A stretch of DNA of 64,000 nucleotides from NCBI RefSeq assembly GCF_039941015.1, contig NZ_JBDVFI010000045.1; one strand, written 5' to 3'. Origin of the DNA: Sedimentitalea sp039941015 (GTDB lineage Bacteria > Pseudomonadota > Alphaproteobacteria > Rhodobacterales > Rhodobacteraceae). The notes under the pieces were generated by a model. That model did not search any database. It was given only the letters and a program-made list of their open reading frames with translations, and was not told where the DNA came from. The position numbers and the translations under genes were made by a program. This document shows, piece by piece, positions 34,319 to 43,440 of the stretch. The first letter of the stretch is position 1; every line of letters begins with the position of its first letter.

Positions 34319-36079
34319 TCAACTGGGTGGGATCACGCCAGCGCGCCGCATCCGGCGCATCACGGTCGACCGATTGACGCCCAGTCGCCGCGCCGCCTGA
34401 GCCATGTTCCAGCCGCAAGCCTCAAGCACATCTTCCAGCGAGTCTTCGTCTGACGTTTCGGTTACGGTTTCTGCAGGTGGCGGCAGGTCCGGCAGGTCAA
34501 TGACCCGGCCATCACACAGCGCAATCGCCACATCGAGAACGCGCTCCAATTCGTGCAGATTACCCGGCCAGGCGCGGCCGGTCAGGTCGGCCCGTGCGGC
34601 AGGTGACAGGCGCAACTCGTCCGGTGCCCGACGCCGCAGCAACCGATCCACGAGCCATCCCAGATCCCGTCGCTTGCGCAAGGGCGGAAGACTAAGCGTC
34701 GCCCCGGAAAGCCGGTAGAACAGGGGCTTATGGAACCCGCCGCCCCGAACGGCTTGCCCCAGATCGACACAGCTGGTCGCAAACGGGCGAAGTCCGGGGC
34801 GTTCGTCCAACAAAGCTGTCAGCAATGTCTGTACCTCTGCGGGCAATTCCTCGACCCGACGCAACACCAGCGTCGCGACTGTCGTTCCCGGCGGACCCAA
34901 GAGCGCGATCAACCTTTCAGGAGTCTGTGCAGCGCATTCCACGGTGATCAGCTTGCGGTCCTTGCCATTGGTGACGTGGAGCGCGCGTGCCAGCCGCAAT
35001 TTCCCCACGCCCGTCTCACCGGACAGGATCAGCGGCACATGTGTGGCTGCCAGCCGCTCGGCCTGCAACAACAGACGTTGCATTTCGGGGTCGTTTCCCG
35101 CCAGCGCATCCAACGATCCGCCCCGCTTGCGCACGCGGTCGGTCACCGGGCGGGACGATCTTGGTGTCTGCGGAGCGATGGCATGCCCAAAGAGCGCGCC
35201 ACCATCCGGCATATTGACGACGCGGTCCTCGGTCGGTCTGTCGCGCATCAGATCGGGCAGATCATCCAGTGAAAGATCAAGAAGGGAATCAATGCGCTGA
35301 CCCAACAGCGCACCATCCGCGCCACCGAACATTTTGCCCGCAGCGCGGGTAAACCCAATGATCCGGCCAGAACCGTCAAGCGTGACCGCCGCTTCGGGAT
35401 CAACATCCAGAAACTCGGGACTCGCCGACAGGCGCAACACCCATTCGCGTCGGCTTTGTGCCATCAGGTTGGCCATCTCGACCCGCCGGGCCGAGGCCGT
35501 GACAAGGCTCATCGCCAGATTCTGGCTGGATTTCGGCGACGGGGATTGCAACAGCGAAATGTCCAGCACCGCCGCCAGTTGGCCCATGCTGTCAAAGATC
35601 GGCGCCGCAGTACAGGACAGCGCAGTATGCGCATTTCCAAAATGGTCATCCTGATGAATCGTCACCGGTTCTCCGGTCACGATGCAGGCACCCGCAGCAG
35701 ACGTCCCGGTGAGTTCCTCTGACCAGTCCGCCCCCATGAACAGCCCCGAACCACGCAGCTCTTCTTCAAAGTCCGGATCGCCAAAAAAGTCGACACAGAC
35801 GCCTTTGGCATCGGTGAGGAGCACTGTGTAATTCTGACGCGCGACCTGCCGAAAGAGGCTTTGCAGCCCCGATCGCGCCGATGCAATCATCCGCTCGGCC
35901 TGCATCCGATGATCGCGCAACTCTGCCTCGGTGACGATATGCGCGGGGTCGGCGCGTGTCGGGTCCATTCCATAGATCTCGACACACCGTTTCCACGACG
36001 CGGACACCTGACTGTCCCGCCCCGTTGCGCACCCATCCAGAACGCGTTCAATTTCCTCAACATGATGGCGTGCGATCAT
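34319..36079 (-). CDS. AcoR-like regulator with degenerate AAA+ domain
   Basis: The 586-residue protein has an N-terminal GAF-type sensor as in AcoR (about 50-185), a PAS-like segment (220-275), an AAA+ domain and a C-terminal Fis-type helix-turn-helix (CGWNMAQAARRLGVNRSTVM, 555-574). Walker A is GETGVGK at 354-360, but the segment that should hold GAFTGA is absent: the sequence passes straight from LIALLGPPG to a poor Walker B (TLVLRRVEELP). Without GAFTGA it should not remodel sigma-54 RNA polymerase, so it probably regulates another sigma factor's promoter, as in some Rhodobacter NtrC/TyrR-type proteins. The signal is likely acetoin or a related compound. Confidence 0.88.
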   Translation of the reverse strand: MIARHHVEEIERVLDGCATGRDSQVSASWKRCVEIYGMDPTRADPAHIVTEAELRDHRMQAERMIASARSGLQSLFRQVARQNYTVLLTDAKGVCVDFFGDPDFEEELRGSGLFMGADWSEELTGTSAAGACIVTGEPVTIHQDDHFGNAHTALSCTAAPIFDSMGQLAAVLDISLLQSPSPKSSQNLAMSLVTASARRVEMANLMAQSRREWVLRLSASPEFLDVDPEAAVTLDGSGRIIGFTRAAGKMFGGADGALLGQRIDSLLDLSLDDLPDLMRDRPTEDRVVNMPDGGALFGHAIAPQTPRSSRPVTDRVRKRGGSLDALAGNDPEMQRLLLQAERLAATHVPLILSGETGVGKLRLARALHVTNGKDRKLITVECAAQTPERLIALLGPPGTTVATLVLRRVEELPAEVQTLLTALLDERPGLRPFATSCVDLGQAVRGGGFHKPLFYRLSGATLSLPPLRKRRDLGWLVDRLLRRRAPDELRLSPAARADLTGRAWPGNLHELERVLDVAIALCDGRVIDLPDLPPPAETVTETSDEDSLEDVLEACGWNMAQAARRLGVNRSTVMRRMRRAGVIPPS

Positions 36080-36226
36080 TTCCTCCCCTCAATGCCGCTG
36101 CATCAGCAAACTTAGCACAGAGGAGATGAAAAAACGACGCGCCAAAAGGTCGAACGCCCGGAGCGCGACTATTCCTTGATAATCCATGCACCGCCAACTG
36201 CGACGTCACCCGCCGCAGTTCGGATT

Positions 36227-36607
36227 TCAGGCCTCGTCAAGCACCTTGCGCGCGACACGAAAGCACTCAAGAGCCTGTGGCACGCCGCAATAAATGCCCA
36301 CGACGTGAATAATCGCACGGGTTTCCTCGCGCGTAACGCCGTTGTTGATCGCCCCCCGGCAATGGATTTCCCATTCGTGCATCTTGCCCAGCGCACCGAT
36401 CATTGAAAGGTTCATCATCGATCGCGTCTTGGCGTCAATAACGTCGTCCCCCCAGCCAAAGCCCCAGCACCACGCTGTCATCGCTTCTTGAAAGGGACGG
36501 CTGAAATCATCCGCCGCTGCGAGGTTCTTTTCAACATAGGCCGCGCCCAGAGTTGCCTTACGTTGCTCCAGCCCTTTGAGGAAAAGGTCCTCATCGAATT
36601 CGCTCAT
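36227..36607 (-). CDS. Carboxymuconolactone decarboxylase (CMD/AhpD-like) family protein
   Basis: The 126-residue all-helical protein matches the CMD family: FQEAMTAWCWGFGWGDDVID, then NLSMIGALGKMHEWEIHCRG and NGVTREETRAIIHVVGIYCG. It belongs to the PcaC-like rather than the AhpD peroxidase group because no CxxC is present. I start at ATG 36607 with GGAAGAG upstream; the longer frame to 36691 lacks a site. It lies upstream of the AcoR-like gene, in the same direction, 147 bases away. A decarboxylase or lactone-handling role is possible, but the true pca decarboxylase is the separate gene at 59827-60207. Confidence 0.8.
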   Translation of the reverse strand: MSEFDEDLFLKGLEQRKATLGAAYVEKNLAAADDFSRPFQEAMTAWCWGFGWGDDVIDAKTRSMMNLSMIGALGKMHEWEIHCRGAINNGVTREETRAIIHVVGIYCGVPQALECFRVARKVLDEA

Positions 36608-37130
36608 GTCTCTTCCTTTCGACTTTGCATTGAAATGCCCGGCGTGGCCCAACAGTTCTGCAGGCGACACCTGACGGGTCCTATCGATCATCCGGTCTTA
36701 GCCGCCCACCAACAAGGCCCAGTTTCAACATCTGTCGGTCGGGCGTCGGCGCCACAAACGCAGTCATGTCAGGAAGGTAGATCGGTTCAGCATGAGGACC
36801 CGGTCAGCTGGGCGAGCAATCTCAAGCATTGTTTCAAAGTCTTACGACACAAAATCGTAACGTTTTTCCCGATCAAATACGGCTGCAGCCAACAGGCTGC
36901 TGCCCGCTCGCAGCGCGATGACCAAACAAATTTTCGCAAATCCAAATTTTCTGCGACGGAAGCACAGCACTCGCGCGTTTCACTTCTCAAAGAGGCTGAA
37001 AAGGTGAGGGCCGCGCGTAAAACATACGCGTCGGTGCTAATTTGGGTGAAACCATGACACAACCATCTTTGAATCCTACCCGAACACATATTTCAGACGT
37101 GAAACATCGAATTAGAAGGGAAACCGCTTA
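36608..37130. other. Intergenic with no supported gene
   Basis: A rightward open frame covers 36488-37057, but its residues show no family pattern and it overlaps the CMD gene antisense. The 523-base gap must contain the promoters of the leftward CMD gene and the rightward efflux operon; the stretch just before 37131 is AT-richer, with AGAAGGG about ten bases before the start. Confidence 0.4.
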
Positions 37131-38354
37131 GTGAGACGCGTTTCAGCAAAGAGATCAGCAACTATCGTCGCAAAGGCCACCGTGGCGATTTCGATCCTCG
37201 CGGCATCCTATGTCCTGTCCTTCGGCGTCCCCGCCTCGGTGTCCGATTATCTGGGACTGGATCGCGCCGAAACGTCCGCCACGGCCACAAACGGGGCGGG
37301 CGGGCCAAGGCGCGCTGGCGGCAACAGGTCCACTGCTGTCGTTCTCACGCCGCTTGTAGAGGAACCCTACGAAGATGTTTTGCGTGCAGTCGGGAGCGCC
37401 ACGGCGCTGCAACGTGCGGATGTAACTGCCACAGTTTCAGGCGAAGTAGTCCACACAAATCTGACGGCAAACACCACGGTCAACGCGGGTGACATACTGC
37501 TTGAACTGGATCCCCGCACACAGGAACTCAACCTCGAGATCGCGCTCGCGGAACTTGAACAGGCCAGCGACACTGTTTCACGCTATGAGCGTCTGAATAC
37601 CACCGGAAGCTCGACCGTGACCGATGTCACCCTTGCTGAGGCGAGAGTGGCGGAGCGGCTTGCCGAGGCAAATGTCGGTCTTGCGCAGATTGCACTGGAC
37701 GACAGGTCGATCCGTGCGCCCATCTCGGGTCGCCTCGGGCTCAGCGATATTGAGGTCGGCGACATCATATCCGCAAACAGCGTTGTCGCCACAATCGACA
37801 ATTCCGACGCGCTGTTTGTGGAATTCGAACTGCCCGAGCGCTCGATCGGGGTGCTGTCACGCCAACACGAAGTGCTGGTCAGCACGCCCAGCCTTACCGG
37901 GCGGGTGTTCACCGGAGAAATCGTTTCTCATGACAGCCGTATCGACAGCAGCACACGCAGTGTCACGGTCAAGGCGCGCGTCGAAAACCCGGACGGATTG
38001 CTCTGGCCGGGTATGACATTTTCCGTGCGCACGATCGAGCATACCGACCCCATGCCGGTTGTTCCCGCCACCTCGATCATTTGGTCGCGCAACGGCTCGA
38101 CCGTGTGGCTGGCACAAGACGGGGCTGTTGAGCAGGTCCCTGTGACCATCCTGTTTCGACGCAATGAAAGGGTCTGGATCGACGCCGACATCGCGACCGG
38201 CACGATGATCGTGAGCGAAGGGGCGCAGAAGCTGCATGCAGGCTCACAGATCGACCCTGTAACGGAACAGGACACCGACACACCCCGGCAAGCCCGACCC
38301 AATCTGGGATCGGCGGACACGCCATCCCTTACCCGTGCGGAGCAACCGGCATGA
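37131..38354 (+). CDS. RND efflux periplasmic adaptor (membrane fusion protein)
   Basis: The 407-residue protein has an N-terminal membrane helix (about 17-33), then the adaptor layout: a beta-barrel strand and first lipoyl half (VGSATALQRADVTATVSGEV), a short helical hairpin (about 130-170), the second lipoyl half (IALDDRSIRAPISGRLGLSD) and a beta-barrel/membrane-proximal end. Such adaptors link the inner-membrane pump to an outer-membrane channel. The start is GTG 37131. It overlaps the pump gene by four bases. No outer-membrane factor gene is present nearby, so a TolC-like protein from elsewhere must be used. Substrate unknown. Confidence 0.92.
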   Translation: MRRVSAKRSATIVAKATVAISILAASYVLSFGVPASVSDYLGLDRAETSATATNGAGGPRRAGGNRSTAVVLTPLVEEPYEDVLRAVGSATALQRADVTATVSGEVVHTNLTANTTVNAGDILLELDPRTQELNLEIALAELEQASDTVSRYERLNTTGSSTVTDVTLAEARVAERLAEANVGLAQIALDDRSIRAPISGRLGLSDIEVGDIISANSVVATIDNSDALFVEFELPERSIGVLSRQHEVLVSTPSLTGRVFTGEIVSHDSRIDSSTRSVTVKARVENPDGLLWPGMTFSVRTIEHTDPMPVVPATSIIWSRNGSTVWLAQDGAVEQVPVTILFRRNERVWIDADIATGTMIVSEGAQKLHAGSQIDPVTEQDTDTPRQARPNLGSADTPSLTRAEQPA

Positions 38355-41300
38355 ACACCCCCGCTTCAAAACCCGGAAAACCCGGTATGGCGAGCCTTTT
38401 CGTCGCGCGACCGATCTTTGGCATTGTTCTCAACCTTCTGATCCTGATTGCCGGCCTTGCCGCGCTGGCGGCGGTCGACGTCCGCGAGATGCCCGATGTG
38501 GATCAGCCCGTCCTGTCCGTTCGGACCAGCTATGAGGGCGCGGTTCCTGAGACAGTTGATCAGGAAGTGACACAGGTGTTGGAAGACGCGCTGAGCGGGC
38601 TGGATGGGTTGGCCTATATGGAATCCAGCTCGACCACAGGCGAGAGCCGGATCACTATCGACCTGTCCGAAGGCACGGATGTCGATGTTGCCGCAAACGA
38701 AGCGCGCGAGATCGTTGCCGCAACATTGCGAAATTTGCCCGACGACCTCGATGATGATCCGGCTGTGACAAAGAGCGACAGCAACGCCGATGCGATCATC
38801 CGACTGGCAATCATGGGTGACGCCACGCTTCAGGAATTGACGGAATTGGCCGAGGGTCCGATTTATGATCGGCTCTCGATGATCGACGGTATCGCCGAGG
38901 TGACGATACGCGGCAACCGCGCCAACGAATTCCGCGTCACTCTCGACATGCCCTCGCTCCTTGGGCGTGGGTTGACGATATTTGACGTGTCCGACGCCCT
39001 GGCCGCTCTGCGCGATGACACTCCGCTGGGTGCGCTGGAAACAACGTCGCAAAACCTTGCTTTGCGTGTCGGCAACGCCGAGGTCACAGCAGAAAGTATT
39101 GGCGATATTCCGATCGGAAACTCCACCCGAGTTTCGGACGTCGCCTTTGTGCAGGTGGTCCCCGAAGAAAGCGATGTATCGTCACGAGTGAACGGGCAGA
39201 CTGCCATCGGGCTGGACATTACCCGGCAATCCGTTGGCAACACATTGGAAATTTCTCAAGCCGTGGGGGAGGCAGTCGAAGAGCTACGCACTGGTCTGCC
39301 GCAGGGCGTCGAACTTTTGATCACCTCTGACGACGGGGTGTTTATCGAAAGCTCTATAAGCGAAGTGGTGAAATCCATCGGTCTGGCCACTGTCATCGTG
39401 GTTGCGGTGATCTTTGCGTTTCTGCGTTCGCCGCGGGCAACGATCATCCCGGCGGTCACGATCCCGGTGGCGCTGGTCGGAACTGTCGCGGCGATCTGGC
39501 TGACCGGCTTTTCGGTCAACACCATCACCTTGCTCGCGCTGGTTCTGGCCACCGGCATGGTGGTCGATGATGCCATCGTGGTGATCGAAAACATCGTGCG
39601 AAAACGCAAACAGGGCATGGGTGCATTCGCGGCAGCTGCAGAGGGCACAAACGAAGTGTTTTTTGCCGTGATTTCCACCACCGCGACCCTCGCTGCCGTC
39701 TTTATCCCGATCTCGTTCCTGCCGGGTCAGGCCGGGGGGGTCTTTAGCGAATTCGGGTTTGTGCTTGCCTTTTCAGTCACCCTGTCATCGCTCACCGCCT
39801 TGACGCTGGCGCCGGTTCTTGCTGCATTCCTCGACCCGGGAAAACCGGATGAAACCGACGCGACGCCTGCCCGCGAACCGGGCGCATTGGCCCGTTGGTT
39901 CGACCGGGTGATGGACCGTGCGATCCGCGAACCAATGCTTGTTCTGGCCATCGCTGGAGGTTTTGCCCTTGTCGCCTTGGGGGCCGCCGGGACATTGACG
40001 TCAAGCATCACGCCAAGTGAAGACCGTGGGTTTTTCTTGATACAGGCGCGCGGGGCATCGGATACATCAGTCGAATACCTTGAGACACAAGTCGCGCAGG
40101 TCGAAGACATCCTTGCCCCCTATCGCAGGAGCGGTGAAATCGACACGGTGCAAAGCATCATCGGTGTCGGCGGTGGCACCAGCGCCTTTATCATCGTCCG
40201 CCTGCCCGATTGGTCCGAGCGCGAGCGGACGCAAGGTGAAGTAGTTTCCGAAATCAGCCGCCAACTCGGCAAAGTCCCGGGTGTACAGGTCAGCGCGCGC
40301 GCGACCAACAGCCTGAATATTCGCGGCGCAGGGCAAGGTCTGCAATTTGCGGTGACCGGCACTAATGTTGATGCAATGACCGATGCCACCGAAGAATTGG
40401 TGACAGCCATGGCCCAGGACCCGATCTTTCTGAACCCGCAGCTTTCGAACGATACGGTGCAGGCCCAGTTCGAGGTTCGCGTGGACAATGACATGTTGGG
40501 TGTGTTCGACCTGAGCGCAAAGGAGATCACAGAAACGATCAGCGCCATGATACAGGGCAATATCGCCGTCAGCGTGTTTGATGATGACACCGAAGTGGAC
40601 GTGAATGTTGTGCCGGGCGGCCCCCCGATCAACGACCCAAGCGACCTTGAATCCATCTTTCTTAGGTTGCCGGACGGGTCCTATGTTCCGTTGTCTTCTG
40701 CCGCGTCCCTTGTTCCGGTTGTCAGCGTGTCCGAAGTTGAACGGCAGGGTGGCTCCCTCGCGGTTTCGGCGCAGGCCAACCTTGGCGAAGGCGTCGATCT
40801 GAGCACGGCTATGGATCGTCTGACAGAGATTGCACAAGAGACCCTGCCCAGCGGGATGGGCATTCAGTTCACTGGCGAAGCGGCGACCCTGACTGATGGG
40901 CAGGCTGGCATGTATATGGTCTTTGGTGTGGCGTTCCTTGTCGTATTCCTGGTCCTGTCAGCCCAGTTTGAAAGCATCGCCAGCGCGTCCGTAATCATGC
41001 TGACAGTCCCGTTTGGTCTGGCCGCCGCCTTGATGGCGATTCTGCTGACTGGAGGCTCGCTGAATTATTACAGCCAGATCGGTCTGGTGATGCTGATCGG
41101 GGTGATGGCAAAGAACGGCATCCTGATCGTCGAATTCGCCAATCAACTGCGCGAATCCGGGCAAGATATCGACAGCGCGATACGCGACGCGCTTAGGTTG
41201 CGCATCCGACCGGTGATGATGACGATGGTCTCGACCGTTTTTGGTGGGCTGCCGCTTATCCTGACTTCGGGTGCCGGCGCAGAGGCGAGAATTGCTGTGG

Positions 41301-41455
41301 GTTGGGTGATTGTCGGCGGTCTGGGTTTTGCCACCGTATTCACGCTGTTTCTGACCCCGGTTTTTTATCGGCTGATCGCTTCGTGGGGTACAGAGCCCGG
41401 AATGGCATCCAAACGTCTGCGGCTCGAAACGGCGGCAATCACGCACAGCGCATAA
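38351..41455 (+). CDS. RND efflux pump, AcrB/MexB-like inner-membrane transporter
   Basis: The 1034-residue protein is full length for HAE1-type RND pumps: twelve helices with two large periplasmic loops. The proton relay is visible as the Asp-Asp pair in LATGMVVDDAIVVIENIVRK (helix 4) and the Lys in LIGVMAKNGILIVEFANQLR (helix 10). The family exports drugs, bile acids, fatty acids or solvents using the proton gradient, as a trimer. Translation is coupled to the adaptor. The operon ends at the strong hairpin at 41474-41511. No TetR or other local regulator lies next to it. Confidence 0.95.
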   Translation: MNTPASKPGKPGMASLFVARPIFGIVLNLLILIAGLAALAAVDVREMPDVDQPVLSVRTSYEGAVPETVDQEVTQVLEDALSGLDGLAYMESSSTTGESRITIDLSEGTDVDVAANEAREIVAATLRNLPDDLDDDPAVTKSDSNADAIIRLAIMGDATLQELTELAEGPIYDRLSMIDGIAEVTIRGNRANEFRVTLDMPSLLGRGLTIFDVSDALAALRDDTPLGALETTSQNLALRVGNAEVTAESIGDIPIGNSTRVSDVAFVQVVPEESDVSSRVNGQTAIGLDITRQSVGNTLEISQAVGEAVEELRTGLPQGVELLITSDDGVFIESSISEVVKSIGLATVIVVAVIFAFLRSPRATIIPAVTIPVALVGTVAAIWLTGFSVNTITLLALVLATGMVVDDAIVVIENIVRKRKQGMGAFAAAAEGTNEVFFAVISTTATLAAVFIPISFLPGQAGGVFSEFGFVLAFSVTLSSLTALTLAPVLAAFLDPGKPDETDATPAREPGALARWFDRVMDRAIREPMLVLAIAGGFALVALGAAGTLTSSITPSEDRGFFLIQARGASDTSVEYLETQVAQVEDILAPYRRSGEIDTVQSIIGVGGGTSAFIIVRLPDWSERERTQGEVVSEISRQLGKVPGVQVSARATNSLNIRGAGQGLQFAVTGTNVDAMTDATEELVTAMAQDPIFLNPQLSNDTVQAQFEVRVDNDMLGVFDLSAKEITETISAMIQGNIAVSVFDDDTEVDVNVVPGGPPINDPSDLESIFLRLPDGSYVPLSSAASLVPVVSVSEVERQGGSLAVSAQANLGEGVDLSTAMDRLTEIAQETLPSGMGIQFTGEAATLTDGQAGMYMVFGVAFLVVFLVLSAQFESIASASVIMLTVPFGLAAALMAILLTGGSLNYYSQIGLVMLIGVMAKNGILIVEFANQLRESGQDIDSAIRDALRLRIRPVMMTMVSTVFGGLPLILTSGAGAEARIAVGWVIVGGLGFATVFTLFLTPVFYRLIASWGTEPGMASKRLRLETAAITHSA

Positions 41456-41473
41456 CAGGCGTCATCTGGACAA

Positions 41474-41511
41474 GTTGAGAGTGGCTGGCCAAACGGCCAG
41501 CCACTCTCAAC
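41474..41511. terminator. Perfect 17-bp hairpin between convergent genes
   Basis: GTTGAGAGTGGCTGGCC pairs base for base with GGCCAGCCACTCTCAAC across a four-base loop AAAC. It lies 19 bases after the RND pump stop and 48 bases before the end of the convergent aldolase gene, so it can end transcription from both sides. A T-rich tail is absent on the plus strand. Confidence 0.8.
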
Positions 41512-41558
41512 ACAAACACGTATTAGGCGGGTCGATCAAACGGTTCAGGCAGCCGTAC

Positions 41559-42353
41559 TTATCGGCTCCCCGAAACGATTGTATCGCGTAGGGCCTGCAC
41601 AGTTTTGCGCACGTCACTTCGCTGGAACGTATTGCGTCCAAACATGAATCCACGCGCGCCGCTATCGACACCCGCACGCACCACATCGGTCAGCTCGTCA
41701 AGGCTTCCGGACTTGCCGCCACCGGCAATCGCAATCGGGGCCAGCGAGTTTTGCACGACCTTTGCGATCCCCTCGGCACCGCACCAATCCGTCTTGACGA
41801 TATCCGCGCCAAGTTCACTGGCGATACGGCAGTTCATCAGCACGACCTCCGGGTCATCCGCGCGCGCGTGACCCCCATTGGCGGCCATCGCTTCGACGAC
41901 ATGAACGATACCATTGGCTTCGCATTGCTTTGATATCTCGCCGTTGATTTCGAAACATCTGGTCTCTTCGGCCGGATCAAGATTGCAGGTAAAGAGGTAG
42001 GTAATCACCGCCTCTGCGCCCAACTGGACCGCAGCGTTCACGTCGGAAACGAGGCGTGTATAGGTCGTCTCATATCCGAATGGGCCACCGGTGCGCCACA
42101 TCGTCGTTTGGTCCATGCGCAGAATGACCGAGGGGATGCGTTCAAGCTGTTTGTGATACCGGCGCATCAGTCCGGGGTTCACGATAATCGAATCCGCGCC
42201 CCCATCGGCGATCTCGCCGATCAGCCGGTCAGGATCAGACAGGCCGTCAATCGCACCAACCTGCATGCCGTGATCGATCGGGATGCACAGCATGATACCC
42301 GTATCGGCATTGAACATCTGGCGCATGCGGCGCGATTTTCCCGGTGTAGTCAT
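41559..42353 (-). CDS. DhnA-type class I aldolase
   Basis: The 264-residue protein is a single TIM barrel of the DhnA/class I FBP aldolase-DeoC-LsrF superfamily. IPIDHGMQVG near residue 25 is the substrate-phosphate end, and K187 in ADIVKTDWCG is the expected Schiff-base lysine; GGGKSG and GFMFGRNTFQ form the phosphate-binding C-terminal loops. It is likely to cleave a phosphorylated keto-sugar or carry out a thiolase-like step. It sits leftward, 18 bases after the DeoR-family regulator gene, and shares the island with a second, LsrF-like member at 50831-51709. Substrate unknown. Confidence 0.85.
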   Translation of the reverse strand: MTTPGKSRRMRQMFNADTGIMLCIPIDHGMQVGAIDGLSDPDRLIGEIADGGADSIIVNPGLMRRYHKQLERIPSVILRMDQTTMWRTGGPFGYETTYTRLVSDVNAAVQLGAEAVITYLFTCNLDPAEETRCFEINGEISKQCEANGIVHVVEAMAANGGHARADDPEVVLMNCRIASELGADIVKTDWCGAEGIAKVVQNSLAPIAIAGGGKSGSLDELTDVVRAGVDSGARGFMFGRNTFQRSDVRKTVQALRDTIVSGSR

Positions 42354-42370
42354 TCCGTTTCTCCAAACTG

Positions 42371-43210
42371 TTATGCAAGTTCCAGCTTCACACCCGCCTG
42401 TGTCAGGGCGTCGATGTGGCGCTGGTCGGTGTCCTTGGACACGATGACGTGGTCGAAATCACGCAGGTCCGCGACCTTGTTGAGGGCCGAGTATTCAAAC
42501 TTGCTGGAATCGATCAGCAAGATGGACGTGTTCGCCGCTTCCAGCATCGCGCGCTTGATCCGCACCACATGTTCGTCCTGCGTATAGAGGAAATTCCCCT
42601 CCACAGTGGTCGAAGACATCAGCGCAACATCCACGCGATAGCTCTTGATCGCCTGCTCACACTGGATTCCGAAGAATCCGTTAAAGCCGCGATGATACTT
42701 GCCGCCCAAAGCAATCACTTCGACGCCCGGTTCCGTGGCGAGCCGATCAAGAACAGGCAGACCATTGCTCAGCACCGTGATCGGGGTGACGTCGCGAATG
42801 AATTCCGACACCTGAAAAACCGTGGTGCTGTCATCCCAGACCACGGCCATACCCGCCGAGATATGCTTGATCGCGGCCTGTGCCAGACGCCGCTTTTCGG
42901 CGACATGCTTTTGTTCGCGGTAAAGATAGCTGCTTTCGAACAGAACCGATTTCTCTGCCGAAATCGCACCACGGACACGGGTGATAGCACCGTTTGCCTC
43001 AAGATCAGCAAGATCGCGGTGAATCGTCATCAGGCTGACATCAAGTTGCTTGGCCAGGTCCTTGATCACCAGTTGCCCACCTCCCAGCAACAGCTTGAGA
43101 ATCTGACTCTTTCTGATGTCACTTTTCGATCTGTTCTTGGGCGCTGACGAAGCTTTGGGCATGCCGCTGGCCTTTCCCGTCGATAGAGTTGGCGCGTTCG
43201 TAATACACAT
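42371..43210 (-). CDS. DeoR/GlpR-family transcriptional regulator
   Basis: The 279-residue protein has a winged helix (QLVIKDLAKQLDVSLMTIHRDLADLEANG, read in parts) and the DeoR effector domain (VAEKRRLAQAAIKHISAGM, AVVWDDSTTVFQVSEF, ending DFDHVIVSKDTD), which binds phosphorylated sugars. It is divergent from the ABC operon and is probably its repressor, relieved by a phosphorylated intermediate made by DhaKL. The stretch ahead of residue 35 is not conserved; ATG 43162, with AAAGG upstream, is a likely alternative start. It is in an operon with the DhnA-type aldolase. Confidence 0.9.
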   Translation of the reverse strand: MCITNAPTLSTGKASGMPKASSAPKNRSKSDIRKSQILKLLLGGGQLVIKDLAKQLDVSLMTIHRDLADLEANGAITRVRGAISAEKSVLFESSYLYREQKHVAEKRRLAQAAIKHISAGMAVVWDDSTTVFQVSEFIRDVTPITVLSNGLPVLDRLATEPGVEVIALGGKYHRGFNGFFGIQCEQAIKSYRVDVALMSSTTVEGNFLYTQDEHVVRIKRAMLEAANTSILLIDSSKFEYSALNKVADLRDFDHVIVSKDTDQRHIDALTQAGVKLELA

Positions 43211-43261
43211 CTATTGGGCAGAATCTCTCAAAAGTATAGCTCTTTTTTGGGATGATTAACA

Positions 43262-43279
43262 ATATTTATGATATTTATG
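43262..43279. repeat. Tandem 9-bp repeat in the regulator/ABC intergenic region
   Basis: ATATTTATG is repeated twice with no spacer (43262-43270 and 43271-43279) in an AT-rich 230-base intergenic region between the DeoR-family gene and the ABC operon. DeoR-type repressors bind short direct or inverted repeats, so this is a candidate operator. It lies 52 bases upstream of the regulator start and 162 bases before the binding-protein start. Confidence 0.45.
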
Positions 43280-43440
43280 GATGATTTTCGCGCAAACGGC
43301 AATTCAATCGTATGAAAATAAAGCAAAATACAGTTTTTTAACAAAAATGTTGATGAATATAACGGAATATGCGTTCATATTGGTGCCGCAGGTCAATCGA
43401 TTCGGAGGAAATTGACGCCTGCGCCTTGGAGGAGGAAATC

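Noticed and set aside
36488..37057. A 189-codon rightward open frame between the CMD and efflux genes
   Set aside because: It overlaps the CMD gene on the other strand and shows no domain, signal or repeat; no upstream Shine-Dalgarno was seen.
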